A stretch of 64,000 nt of DNA from Vombatus ursinus (GCF_900497805.2 NW_020954617.1:1278154-1342153); one strand, 5' to 3'; counted from the first letter of the stretch, positions 20,887 through 31,614 are shown. Numbers and translations: made by a program. Notes: generated from the letters alone by a model not told the origin.

Positions 20887-23800
20887 TTTAAAAATTTAAA
20901 TAGTATTTTATTTTTTCCCCAAAAACATGTTAAGAAAAATTTTTAGCATTCATTTTTGCAAGATTTTGAGTTCCAAATTTTTCCCTCCCTCTCTTCCCTT
21001 CCCTCTTCTGAAAATGGTAGGTAGTTTGATATAGTTCATACATGTGCTATCACATAAAAATATTTACATATTCATCACAGTTGTAGAAGAAGAAGCAGAT
21101 CAAAAGGAAATAAAACCATGAGAAAGAATAAAGTAAGTGAAAAAAATATGCTTAGCGCTACATTTTGAGTCCATCAGTTCTTTATCTGGGTCTGGATAGC
21201 ATTTTCCTTCCTGAATCCTTTGTATTTGTCTTGGATCATCATGTTGCCGAGAACAGCTGAATCATTCATAGTTGATCATCAGACTATGTTGCAGATATTG
21301 TGTACAATGTTTTCCTTGTTCTGCTCATTTCACTTTGCATCAGTTTGTATAAGCCTTTCCAGGTTTTTCTGAAATCTTCCTGTTCATCATTTCTTATTGC
21401 ACAATAGTATTCCATTATATTCATATACCATACCTTGTTTAGCCATTCCCCAATTGATGGGCAGCCCCTCAGTTTCCAATGTTTTTCCACCACAAAAAGG
21501 GCTGCTATAAATATTTTGGCATGTGTAGGTCTTTTTCACTTTTTTATGATCTCTTTGGGATACAGACCTAATAAGGGTATTGCTGGATCAAAGCATATGC
21601 ACAGTTTGGTTGTCCTTTGGGCATAGTTCCAAATTGCTCTCCAGCAATTGTTGATCAGTTTACAACTTTACTAAAACATCCTCCCCAACATTTATCACTT
21701 TCCTTTTTTGTCATATTAGCCAATCTGATAGGAGTGAGGTGGTATTTCAGACTTGTTTCAATATGCATTTCTCTAACCAAAAGTGATTTAGAGTACTTCT
21801 TCATATGCCTATAAATATCTTTGATTTTTTCATCTGAAAACTGCCTGTTCATATGCTTTGACCATTTATCAATTGGACAATGGCTTGTATAATCATAAAT
21901 TTGACTCAGTTCTCTATATATTTGAGAAATGAGGCCTTTATTAGAGACACTTGTTATAAAGATTGTTTCCCAGCTTTCCCAGCTTTTTTGTTTTCCTTCT
22001 AATATGGGTTGCTTTGGTTTTGTTTGTACAAAAGCATTTCAATTTAATATGACCAAAATTATTTATTCTACATTTCTTAATGCTCTCTATCTCGTTTGGT
22101 CATGAATTCTTCCCCTTCCATAGATCTGACAGGTAGATTATTCCTTGCTCTTCTGATTTGATTGCTTCATTGTCTACAGTACCTTTTAGTAAGATGTATT
22201 TGCCTTCCTTATCTCTTTTAATTAGGTCTATTTTTGCTTTTTCTTTGGCTAAGATCAGGATTGCCACTCCTGCTTTTTTTTTTTAATTCAGCTGAAGCAT
22301 AATAGATTATGCTCCAGCCCCTCAACTTTACTCTATGTGTGTCTCTTTGCTTTTGTTTCTTGAAAGCAACATATTGTAGGATTCTGGTTTTTGATCCACC
22401 CTACTATCCACTTCTGTTTTATGGGAGAGTTCATTCCATTTACATTCACAGTTATGATTACTACCTGTGTATTTCCCTCCATTTTATTCTTCCTCCTGTT
22501 TGTCCTCTCTCTCCTTTCACCCTTTCCCACCCCACCAGTGTTTTGCTTCAGTCTACCACTGCCCCTGATCTTCCCACCCTTCTATCAGTCCCCCTCCCCA
22601 ACACTTTACTTAACCTCCTCCCCTCCACTTTTCTGTCCAGTAAGATATATTTCTATATTAACTGATTGTGTATATTATTCCCTCTTTGAGTCAATATTTA
22701 TGAGAGTGAGGTTCAAGTGATGCCCATCACCTATTCTCCCATCTTCCCCACCACTGTAATAGGTTTTTCTTGCCTCTGCATGTGAGATAACTGCCCCCAT
22801 TCTACCTCTCTCTTTCTTCTGTACCCTTTGTATTCCTCTTTCTTATCCCTTAATTTTTTTGTCATTCCCTCAAATTCATCTTACACCCATATCCTCTGTC
22901 TATTACATTCCTTTTATCTAACTGTTAGTGATACGGTTTTTAAGAATTACAAGTATCACCTTCCCGTGTAGGGATGTAAATGGCTTAGCTCTATTGAATC
23001 CCTTATGTTTTCTTATTCCTTTTTGCATGTTTATGCTTCTCTTGGCCCTTGAAATTGGAGGTCAAATTTTTGGTTTAGTTCTGGTCTTCTCCTTATGAAG
23101 GCTTGAAATCCTTCTATTTTGTTGAATGACCATTTTTCTTGCCTTGATGTATTATTCTTAATTTTGCTGGGTAAATGATTCCAGAATATCATGTTCCATG
23201 ACTTCTGATCCTTTAATGTTACAGTTGTGAAATCCTGTGTGATCCTGATTGTGATTCCCTGATATTTGAATTGTTTCTTTCTGGCCAGTCATAGTATTTT
23301 TTCCTTGACCTGATAGTTCTGAAATTTGGCTATAATGTTTCTTAGAGTTTTTATTTTGGGATCTCTTTTCTGAGGTGATCAGTAGATTCTTTCAATGCTT
23401 ATTTTGCCCTCTGGTTCCAGGACATCAGGGCAGTTTTCCTTGATAATTTCTTGAAAGATGCTGTTCAGGTCCTCCTTTTGATTATGGCTTTTAGGTAGTC
23501 CAATGATTCTGATATTGTTTCTCCTGGATCTATTTTCCAGGTCAGTTGTTTTTCCCATGAGGTATTTTACATTTTCCTCCATTTTTTCATTCTTTTGATT
23601 TTGTTTGATTGATTTTTGATGTCTCATAGCATCATTAGCTTCCACTTGCTCAATTCTAACTTTTAAGGTATTGTTTTCCTCATTTAGCTTTTGTATTTTC
23701 TTTTCCATTTGGCCAGTTGTACTCTTTAAGGAATTGTTTTCTTCAGTAGATTCCTGTATCTCCTTTTCCATTTGACCAATTCTACTTTTTAACAGTTTTC

Positions 23801-24949
23801 CAGGCTGTTGACTTTTTTTCATAATTCTCTTGGATCACTCTCATTTCTTTTCCGTGTTTCTTCTATCTCTCTTATGTGATTTTTAAGCTCCTTTTTGAGT
23901 TCTTTCATGAGTACTTTCTGGACTTGAGACCACTTTCTGTTTTTCTTTGGGATTTTACCCATAGATGTTTTGACGTTGTTGTCCTCTTCTGAGTTTGTGT
24001 CTTGGTTTTCCCTGTCACCATAATAACTTTTTATCATCAGATTATTTTTTGTTGTTTTCTGCTCATCCCCCCACCGTTGTTTTTTTGGCCTTCTTCCTTT
24101 CTTTTAAATTTGAGCTCTGCTCCCAGGGTGGAGCAGTGTCTCCACTTCTTGAGCTAGTGGCTACAGGCCCTGGCTATTTAATTACCTGCTGCACTGATGT
24201 TGCCCTGAGGTCTACAGGGGACCCTCATGTCTGGTGCTGCACTGTGGTGGTGAGTTGGGGGTTGGCTGGCACTGCTGGAGGCTGTAGGTATCTGGCAGCT
24301 TGCCTGAGCTAGAGTCCTAGTGGTTGTGTCTGGCATGTGCTGAGGCCCAGTGGGGTGTTTCTGCATTTCCCAGTGGCTACACTGAAGCCCATGAGATCTG
24401 GCCTCTGGAGTATGCTTGTTTGCCTGGGGCTACACTGAAGCTTGGCTAGCCAGTGCTAGCTGGCAGCTGCTTGTTTGTTTAGGCACCCATAGGGTAGGTG
24501 TCTACCTGTTTAGCCAAAGGTTGTGCTGAAACCATGGAGGTCTGGAGCTGGAGGCTGCCTGTTTGCCTAGGGCTACACTGAAGCATGTGGTGATTCTCAG
24601 AGCAAGGGTCTGCCAGTTTCTCTAGCTCTGCTAAAGCATGGGGGAGTCCTGGTGTTGGTGTTTGCCCACTGCACCACACTGGGGCTCAGAATCTCCTGCT
24701 GCTTTGCTGAGGTGGTGCTTGCTGCTGGCTTACTGGGACACTTCCCATTCTGGGCTGAGCTCCCATTTCTTTTGTGCTGATCCTCCAAGTTTCTTGGGCT
24801 AAAAAAATGTTTCACCCCATCTTTTTACTGGTTCTGCTGTTCCAGGATTTATCTTGGAGTTCTGTTTTATGGTTGTTTGGAGGTAAGTATGGGAGAGTTG
24901 CAGCGGTTTACTGCTTACTCTGCCATCCTGGCTCCTGAAAGTCGTAATC
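20887..24949 (-). repeat. L1 LINE, antisense, both ends present, ORF2 internally deleted
   Basis: Read on the minus strand: 5' UTR (about 24945 down to 24045; 'ggatggcagagtaagcagta' near the start), ORF1 (about 24040-23200), start of ORF2 with the endonuclease (about 22480-22165), then a jump at about 22160 straight to the ORF2 C-terminal region and 3' UTR (to 20887). Most of the endonuclease and all the reverse transcriptase core are lost. ORF2 begins with readable 'MNSPIKQKWIVGWIKNQNPT' and 'CCFQETKA'. Flanking 'tgatgtattaat' and 'tgatatactaat' (10 of 12 matching) look like the target duplication. L1 normally supplies the reverse transcriptase that copies itself and SINEs; this copy cannot. 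Confidence 0.9.
23200..24040 (-). pseudogene. L1 ORF1 remnant (RNA-binding coiled-coil protein)
   Basis: Two neighbouring frames remain. The first (24037 to 23819, 72 codons) holds the N-terminal acidic part ('ENQDTNSEEDNNVKTSMGK') and ends in a stop. The second (23822 to 23379, 147 codons) holds a heptad-rich coiled coil and the start of the RNA-recognition domain with the hallmark 'ENRSRRNNIRIIGLP'. The coiled coil contains two similar units, 'QMEKEIQESTEENNSLKS' and 'QMEKKIQKLNEENNTLKV', a short internal duplication typical of variable L1 ORF1 coils. Normal L1 ORF1p trimerises through this coil and binds L1 RNA. Here the reading frame is broken between the two parts and downstream of the second. 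Confidence 0.88.
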
Positions 24950-25030
24950 TGATATACTAATGTTAAAGTGCTTAGCATAGTACCTGGCATATGGTAGGTA
25001 CTATATAAATGTTAGTTATTATAACTTAAC

Positions 25031-26879
25031 TTGGGAGAAGGATATTTTCCAAAAGAGCAAGTAGAGATGATTCCTAAAGATCCTGTGATGTTCACTACTT
25101 ATTAGAGTCAGCATTTGCTGTGGAGAAGAGTAAGGATTCCAAGCTCAACAGTGGGGTTAGATGTATGTGATCCAGAGTCAAAACACAGTCATATACTAAA
25201 CACTGGAGGGACAAACCATGTGTAACTCCTCCCTCAGAGATGTTGGTACCCAGATGGGGAAAGACCACTGGCTGAGTGAATTGTATACCACAGGAAAGGC
25301 TCATGTCTTTAGACTTCAGGGAGGGCTAGAAAAAGACTGGCACCTAGAAGTCATGAGGCTAAGAGAAGCAAGAATCCATAATAGCCAATTCCATTTTGAT
25401 TAGCACTCCCTGTTTTCCAGGATATATAAGTGAGGATCAGACTAATGGCTAGTAGTCCTTCCTTACCTGATGATGAGCAGAGGACTACAGGGACAAGAAT
25501 ATTGGAATCAGAGATGATATGCTGTCCAGATACAAGCAAAATGCATGTGGACCAGGCCTAGTCACAGAATCAGAGCATAGATTGGGTTACAACAACAGAT
25601 GTATAGTTGGTAATATGACTGGTATCCAGTCTACAACCCATTCATTGACTTCTTCTACCTTCCTTGGAGCGCAGCCTGGGGACAACCATTCTCTGTTTGA
25701 TTATTTCATTTCCCTTTTCCCCATCTGAAAGATGGAGATGAGGTGTAGGTGTAAGGTGGGGTGCAGGGAGAAGGAAGGGAAGTCATCATAGCCCACTATT
25801 AGATATTTTAGTCTTTTTTCAACTCATAACTGTGTGCTTATGGTATTTGAAATTGCTGTTCAAGTTCATGGCCATTAACTATCATTTTTTTTGTCCAAAG
25901 CAGTAAGTGAGTAGTTTGGGATTGATGGTAGAATCTAATCCAAATGTGTTTTTCCCAGTTCAGACCATTTTGTGGGGTGACAAGCTATTGAGAAAGAGAA
26001 CTTCTGCAAGTTTAGTGATATTCACTCAGCAATTCTCATACTACTGCTGAAGTCTCTGCCAGCACACACATCCCACCTCCTGCTCCAGTTCCACCATTCT
26101 GAATCAATAAGTAGCAGAACACAACTCTGCCCCTCTCTTCAGAGGAGTTGAAGATATAAGAAGTCTGGTGCTTGTTCTTCCTGGGATGAAAGTTGCCTTG
26201 CTATGGTAGTAGTGTTTCTTTAGAAAATTAAGGAACAGAGGAAACTGGAGCATGGTACCAACATATGCATGAGACTATAAGAAGCCTAAAGGAAAAGTAT
26301 CTACTTGAGGCCAGTTCTGTTCCCCTCAGAAGTCACTTGAGACTGATGCTGGTGAAAAGTGAATTCTCCAGCATGGGAGCAGGCTGAGACAGCTTTGAGG
26401 TCCCTACTTATGGGATCCACCATCCAAAGCAAATGAGTCAGAAAGTGAGCAATAAGTAAATATAAAGGGAGAAAAAAAACCTGAAGTTACTACAGACCTC
26501 AGGAGAAAGAAAACTTAGTCCAAAACCTTGAGCACAAGCAGATAAATAAAAATGGAAGGTGTTTACAACAGAAGGTTTCTAGATCATCTAAATAAGTCCA
26601 AACATCTCTGAATTACTATTTCAAGACAAAAAAAGTGAGTCAATGCTTGAGAAGACAGAGAACCTTATGAATTCCCAAAATAGCATGAAACCACAGTAGG
26701 ATGTTTCTGAAAGGTTCAACATATGTTTCCAAATTCCCAACAAATATTAATCTTTGGGATTTTGAATGAGAAATTAGAATTCCCAGAAACTCTAAGGAAT
26801 TCCTGAAATTATAAGTTATTTGGTATTTTCCATAACATTTCATTTATGTGTTTTAAAATAACAATGAATGACCATAATA
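25031..26879. other. no recognised gene; long unassigned stretch
   Basis: No exon, RNA or repeat that I can name. The composition is less AT-rich than its neighbours around 25.1-26.4 kb. The stretch around 26.46-26.58 kb is A-rich and vaguely L1-like but could not be placed. It could include an old element I do not recognise. Confidence 0.4.
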
Positions 26880-27410
26880 AGAAACAGTGAGTCTTTTAGT
26901 TTGTTTTCTTTTCTTTTATTTTGTTATAGAGTTTTTCTAAAAGTTTCTGAGTATTCTATGGTCCTTTGTAGTCTCTCATTTTTTGCTCCTGACGCATATT
27001 TTCCAATATCTTTCTTTTTTTGGTTAGCTTTCCCTTTGCTCACTTTTGTATTTGAAGTCACCAAGTATCAAATTGCATGCTGATTTAATCTGAGGGGTGT
27101 TATTGAGTTTTTCATAGAATTTCGTTATCTCCTCAGACTCTGCAGCAGACGTTGACATAAATGACACAATTATTTCTATGGTGGTCTTTTCCAAATATTT
27201 ATAATGAACACCGCAATTCAAAATGACCAGATGTCCCATGAGATGATGTTTCTTGTTGCCTTTGGGCACTAGATAAAACCAACTCTGCTGTTTTCCTTAT
27301 TTGTCTCTTTAGGAAGAATCTATGAGTCATTCTCCTGTTTAGCTGTGACTTCATTTTGAATTTGTTTCATTTACAGTGAGAATGTTAAAAATCAATATGA
27401 TTCAGTTTTC
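26880..27410 (-). repeat. RTE-clade LINE fragment, endonuclease region
   Basis: On the minus strand an open stretch (27269 to 27024) reads 'STSAAESEEITKFYEKLNN' followed by 'LILGDFKYK'. This matches the apurinic-type endonuclease of RTE elements (consensus VYAPTS..., then GDFNAKVG), with the asparagine of GDFN replaced by lysine. Further on, in another frame, 'GKYASGAKNERLQRTIEY' matches the conserved GxxGxGxxNERG stretch. Frameshifts separate the pieces, so the copy is inactive. RTE elements such as BovB-like LINEs can mobilise SINEs. Confidence 0.82.
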
Positions 27411-27554
27411 CCAAGTAATATGTCTACATACTTGTTATTGGATAAGGATCTCAGTTCAAGTATAAAATCTTTCATTCAAGTAGGCTCATCCTGTCTTCAT
27501 AAATTTCTAGGCTTGACATTTTTTCTCCACTTTTTCTTTATTTTTAAAAACTCA

Positions 27555-28750
27555 AACTTCAATCAATTAGATGTTTATTAAGTGTCTACCATGCATTAGG
27601 CACCACGTGAGGTGTGGCAATAAAAGTACAAGGAATAAAAATTTAAGAAGCTTACCTTGTAATAGGTGAGACAATATGTGTGTATGTATATAAACAAACA
27701 CATATATATGCATATATACATAGCATAAATATGAAGTGAATAAATATAAATATATGCAAACTAATTAAATACAAAGCAGTATTGAAGGGAAGGCACTAGC
27801 AGCTGAGGGATCAAGAAAACTTTAATACAGATGTTGGTACTTGGGCTGTATCTTAATGGAAAAGAGGGATTCTGTGAAACAGAGGTGAGGAGGGAGTTCT
27901 TTCCAGGAATATGGGATGGCAAATTCAAAGGCAAAGCAGCAAGATGGAGTGCATGTGTGAGGAACAGAGAGAAGGCCAATTTGTCTTGATTTTAGTGTGG
28001 GAGGGAGAGTAGTGTCCAATAATCCTGGAATGATAGGTTAGTGCCTGATTTTTATAAGGTTTAGAGAGTAAGCAAAGGAATTTATATCTGAAAAGGAGGC
28101 AGCTAGGTGTTGTAGTGGATAGGGCACTGGGCCTGGAGTCAGGAAGACCAAAATTCAAATCCAGCCTCAGATACTTCCAAGTTGTATGACCCTAGCTAAG
28201 TCACTTAACTTCTGTGTCAGTTTTCTCATCTGTAAAACAGGGATAATAATAGCCCCTGCCTTGCTGGGCTGTTGTTAGGATAAAAAAAGATCATGCTTCT
28301 AAAGTGCTTAGCACAATGCCTGGCACATAGTAAGCACTTAATAAATATATGTTTCCTTCCTTCTTCCTTTCTTAGCTGCAGAATCATGAAAGTTTGGTTA
28401 GAGAATAACACGGTCAGGTCTGTACTTAAGAAAAATTACTTTGGCAGTGGTGTGTGGGATGGACTGGGGTGGAGAGAGACTTGAGGTCAGAAGACCAAAT
28501 AGGAGGGTATTGCAACAGTCTCAGCAATAGTTGATAAGGACCTGAACTAAGGCAATTGCTATATATTGGAGAAAAAGGGTCAGATGTGAGAGATGCTGTG
28601 AAGGTAGAAATGTCAAGATTTTAAAATTGATTGGCTATGTGGAGTGAAGAGTCCAGGAATCTGTAAGTCTGGAAGGATGGTAGTACTTTTGTCAGACAAA
28701 GGGATATATGAAAGGTGGAAGAGTTTGGGGAAGATATAATGAGGTAAGTT
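27555..28750 (-). repeat. L2 LINE, antisense, split by a MIR
   Basis: Antisense L2 terminus 'agatgtttattaagtgtcta' at about 27570; then on both sides of the MIR 'ggagggagttctttccagga', 'gtgtgaggaacagagagaag', 'cacggtcaggtctgtactta', 'ttggcagtggtgtgtgggat', 'gatgctgtgaaggtagaaat'. An AT dinucleotide-rich patch occupies 27670-27760. Confidence 0.82.
28093..28378 (+). repeat. MIR (Ther-1) SINE, near full length, inside an L2
   Basis: Sense MIR: 'ggaggcagctaggtgttgta', 'gggcctggagtcaggaagac', 'tcacttaacttctgtgtcag', 'gctgttgttaggataaaaaa', 'cacaatgcctggcacatagt', 'ttaataaatatatgtttcct'. Confidence 0.93.
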
Positions 28751-28914
28751 ATCATTAATCCTTTACCACTTATGGTTTCTTGAGACTAAAAAAAAAAAGT
28801 AGCAAATACTAAGCTACTTAATAGTGCTTTTTTTCAGTTATTTCTTCTTTGAAATAAGATGTATCTAAGTTTATGAAATACTCCTTGATTTAAGCACAAG
28901 GCCTCTCCCAAGTC

Positions 28915-28965
28915 ATCATGTCTTCCTGACTCCAGGCCCAACTGTGCCACCTCGCTGCTGCTAGA
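28915..28965 (-). repeat. SINE head fragment (MIR/MAR1)
   Basis: Antisense head only: 'tcttcctgactccaggccca', 'actgtgccacctcgctgct'. Confidence 0.65.
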
Positions 28966-29019
28966 AAATCGATTGAAAAAAAAAAAGCAAACCAAAAGAT
29001 TTAGCCTAGAGGAAAAAAA

Positions 29020-29136
29020 AAAACAAACTAAGAGGGATAGGACAACTATCTTCAAGTATGTTAAGGACTACCATATAGAATAGGGAATGTAAATTGCTTT
29101 GTTTGGCTACTGAGGGCAAAAGCAGTAGCAACTAGG
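29020..29136 (+). repeat. L3/CR1 LINE fragment interrupted by a 7SL retrocopy
   Basis: 'aactatcttcaagtatgtta', 'ttggctactgagggcaaaag', 'cagtagcaactag' match the L3 phrase around 'gagggcagaactaggagcaa'. The sense L3 resumes at about 30060. Confidence 0.6.
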
Positions 29137-29400
29137 GCCAGGTGTGGTGTTGGACATATCTAATGACTACTGATCAGTATGGTAGATTGCAAGAGTTTCC
29201 AAGTTATAAACTACAGCAGAACTAAAACAGATTGAGTCTCTGAAGTGAATCTGGCACCAATATGGATGACACCCTGAAAGCACGGGGCCACCAGGCTGTG
29301 TAAGGAGGTATGAACCAGCCCCAGGTCAGAAAAGGAATGAGTCCAAGCTTCTGCACAAGCTAGCAGTGGGGTTGGGCCCATGAGTTACTGCTAGACTGTC
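29137..29400 (+). pseudogene. RN7SL pseudogene: 7SL RNA (signal recognition particle RNA) retrocopy, sense
   Basis: Functional 7SL RNA is the scaffold of the signal recognition particle, which targets secretory proteins to the endoplasmic reticulum. This copy starts 'gccaggtgtggtg' (7SL: GCCGGGCGCGGTG). It keeps the S domain with 'caccaatatggatgacaccc' (7SL CATCAATATGGTGACCTCCC), 'ggccaccaggctgtgtaagg' (ACCACCAGGTTGCCTAAGG) and 'gaaccagccccaggtcagaa' (GAACCGGCCCAGGTCGGAA), then 'agcagtggggttgggcccat' (AGTAGTGGGATCGCGCCTGT). Because it includes the S domain it is not an Alu- or B1-type SINE. It is close to full length (about 264 of 300 bases), CpG-depleted and diverged, and its 3' end leads into a purine microsatellite that probably grew from the poly(A) tail. 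Confidence 0.88.
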
Positions 29401-29561
29401 AAGAGAAGGAAGGAAGGAAGGAAGGAAGGGAAGGAGGGAAGGAGGGAGGAAGGAAAGAAGGAAGGAATGGAGGGAGGAAAGAAGGAAGGAAAGGAGGGTA
29501 GGAAGGAAAGAAAGAAAGAAGGAAGGAGAAAAGAAGGAGGGAAGGAAGGAAGGAAGGAAGG
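29401..29561 (+). repeat. (GGAA)n-rich polypurine tract
   Basis: 161 bases with only two pyrimidines (T at 29468 and 29499), mainly ggaa, ggga and gaaa units. It directly follows the 7SL retrocopy. Confidence 0.97.
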
Positions 29562-29904
29562 CTGAATCCTTGTTCCCTATTCCTGCTGAAACAAATCATA
29601 TATATGTTAGAATAAGTGGCAACTGTTAAAATCTATTTTTTTAAGGAAGGGGCAAATAGAAGTATAAGTATGATTTCTTTAGGGTTATATAGAAAATTTG
29701 CTCTACAGCAATTTCCTGTTCCTGTTCCTCAGATACTTGGTTGTCACATTCCAGCCTTACTCAAATAGATTACCACTTATGTTTTCTTCCCAAGTTCCTA
29801 ACAACTTTCACTCCCCAGGGAAGAAACAATGCTGCTGAGTTTGTATAATTTTTTTTTGAAAAGCAAAACACAGCCTTGTATATTATCGGTAAATGAGGAT
29901 CACA
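29562..29904. other. no recognised feature
   Basis: Unassigned AT-rich DNA. Confidence 0.4.
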
Positions 29905-30060
29905 GTTTTAGACCTTGAAGGGATCTTAAAGATTATCTAGTTCAAACCCCTCATTTTTCAGATGAGGAAACAAGGTCCATAGAAATTCTGCCTACCTATA
30001 GGGAATAAATAGTGGGGTTAACATTCAAACCCATTTTCCCTCACTCCCAGTCCAGGAGCT
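29905..30060 (-). repeat. MIR SINE variant
   Basis: Antisense: 'cacagttttagaccttgaag', 'tctagttcaaacccctcatt', 'ttcagatgaggaaacaaggt', 'acattcaaacccattttccc'. Confidence 0.75.
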
Positions 30061-30290
30061 AAAAGTTGCATGGAGGGAGATTTAGAGTGAATGTATGAAA
30101 AAGCTTCCTAATAATTAGAGAAGTACAAAAATGGAATAAGCTGCCTCAGGAAGTAGTGAGTTGCCTTTTATTGGAAGTTTTAAAGTGATGTCTGGATAAC
30201 TTCTTATAGATTTTATAGAAAGACTTGTTCATGTGTGAGTTGGACTAGTTGACCTCTGAGAAAGATCTTGCATATATAGAAGAGGGGTTG
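30061..30290 (+). repeat. L3/CR1 LINE 3' end
   Basis: 'aaaaagcttcctaataatta', 'tggaataagctgcctcagga', 'agtagtgagttgccttttat', 'gttggactagttgacctctg' match the L3 C-terminal and 3' region in sense; probably the continuation of the piece at 29020-29136. Confidence 0.8.
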
Positions 30291-30336
30291 GCTAGGGAGG
30301 AGTGCTTTGTTAGTAGGGATGGTGGATAGAGCTGCA

Positions 30337-30410
30337 GGTCAGTCAATTACACAGTGCTGGCATATAGTAGGTATTTAATAAATAATTATTGATTGATGGA
30401 TTGATTGAAA
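30337..30410 (+). repeat. L2 LINE 3' end
   Basis: 'cagtgctggcatatagtagg', 'tatttaataaataattattg', 'attgatggattgattg'. Confidence 0.72.
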
Positions 30411-30591
30411 TGACATGCTTTTTCTAGAAGCAATGATGGTCTTGATTGGATTAATGTTACCAGAGATAGAGGTGGGAATGGGTGGGAGGATGATTGGATC
30501 TGCATGGGTGGGTATGCAAAAGAAACATGTCAGGAAGATAGACTGGGTGAAACATAATTGAAGATCTGGGACCAGGTAGATAAGATGCTGT

Positions 30592-30805
30592 TGTTCAGTC
30601 ATTTTGCAGTCATGTCCTGATCATCATGACCACATTTGGGGTTTTCTTGGCAAAGATGCTGGGGTGGTTCACCATTTCCTTCTCCAACTCATTTTTACAG
30701 ATAAGGAACTGAAGCAAACAGAGTTAAATGACATGTGAATTCAGGAAGATGAGTCTTCCTGATTCTAGGCCTGGTATTTTATCCATTGTACCACCTAGGT
30801 GCTCA
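30592..30805 (-). repeat. MAR1-type CORE-SINE, internally deleted
   Basis: Antisense: 'gttcagtcattttgcagtca', 'acatttggggttttcttggc', 'atttccttctccaactcatt', 'gatgagtcttcctgattcta', 'tatccattgtaccacctagg'. Confidence 0.88.
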
Positions 30806-30889
30806 CTATGGCCCTAGAGTGGCAGTTCTGGGAGCAGCAGCAGCATATCAGGAAGATGGCCAGGGTAAATCGTTATACCATCTCTGACA

Positions 30890-31400
30890 GGTGGACATCG
30901 ATCTCAATTTGAAAGGCAACCCAGCCCATCATTAGGCAGTTTTCATGTCTGGAATCTGTTTCTATTGAACTTCGTCTTATTTGATTTCATCCACTATTCA
31001 AGCCTGTCAAGATATTTTTGGATCCTGACTCGGTCATCCTTGTGAACTTTGTGTCATTTGCAGATTTGTTAAGCATGCCGTCTACCCCTTTATTCAAATC
31101 ACCAATAAAAATGCTAAACAGTTCAGGCTGCTGTGATGTCTCACTAGAAGCCTTCCTTCATGATGACATTGAACAATTAATGACTGTTCTTTTGAGCTTT
31201 GCCATTGAATTTGTTCCAAATCCACTTAAATATACCATTTTCTACTGTACATCACTCCTCAAGAAATAGTCACAAGAATAGCCCGAGAGACTTTGTAAAA
31301 CTAAGATCCATGAGAACTACACACAATTTCTCCTGATTTTCTTACTAGTCTGGTAACACTTTCAAAAAAAGGAAATAAGGTTACTCTGACACGACCCAGT
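30890..31400 (-). repeat. L3/CR1 LINE, antisense ORF2 fragment
   Basis: Antisense L3: 'ttcaagcctgtcaagatatt', 'ttggatcctgactcggtcat', 'tgtcatttgcagatttgtta', 'agcatgccgtctacccctt', 'tgacattgaacaattaatga', 'ccaaatccacttaaatatac'. The 83-codon frame at 31018-31269 on the + strand is an antisense shadow of this LINE. Confidence 0.85.
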
Positions 31401-31530
31401 AAAGTGCTAAATTCTTGAGGGCAGAGACCGTTTTTTGTTTGTTCATTTTCTTTGCATAGCCCCAGTAATACCTAGCAAAATGCTTGGCACATACTAGGTG
31501 TTTAATAGATGTTTGATAAATCCACTGCAC
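31400..31530 (+). repeat. L2 LINE 3' end
   Basis: 'aattcttgagggcagagacc', 'gcaaaatgcttggcacatac', 'taggtgtttaatagatgttt'. Confidence 0.85.
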
Positions 31531-31614
31531 TATACAAATCAGGAACTTAAATATTTATTGAATTTTACTTTCATAACATTTCTCACAAATAGCCCCTTTT
31601 CTTTCCTAACACTG

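Larger units (their letters stand above)
20428..25030 (+). repeat. MIR SINE expanded by two nested insertions
   Basis: MIR pieces: 20428-20568 ('gaggcagcaggtaggtaaag', 'taactaactgtgtgaccctg'), then 20819-20886 ('atggggataataataccacc', 'attgtgaggatcaagtgatg'), then 24950-25030 ('gttaaagtgcttagcatagt', 'acctggcatatggtaggtac'). Together they make one full MIR interrupted first by a MAR1 and then by an L1. Confidence 0.85.

Noticed and set aside
22235-22260. 'tttggctaagatcaggattg', similar to the start of U2 snRNA
   Set aside because: The match is short and explained by antisense L1 ORF2 endonuclease sequence.
22309-22720. Overlapping + strand frames of 118 and 109 codons, hydrophobic and proline-rich
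   Set aside because: They are antisense shadows of the L1 ORF2 start and the ORF1-ORF2 linker, whose sense frame reads on the minus strand.
23995-24990. Several GC-richer frames and a locally higher GC content, like a possible exon or CpG island
   Set aside because: The stretch is the L1 5' UTR of the antisense copy, which is naturally GC-richer; no splice or domain signals were found.
29399-29599. Minus-strand frame of repeated Ser-Phe-Leu-Pro residues
   Set aside because: It is translation of the GGAA/TTCC microsatellite.
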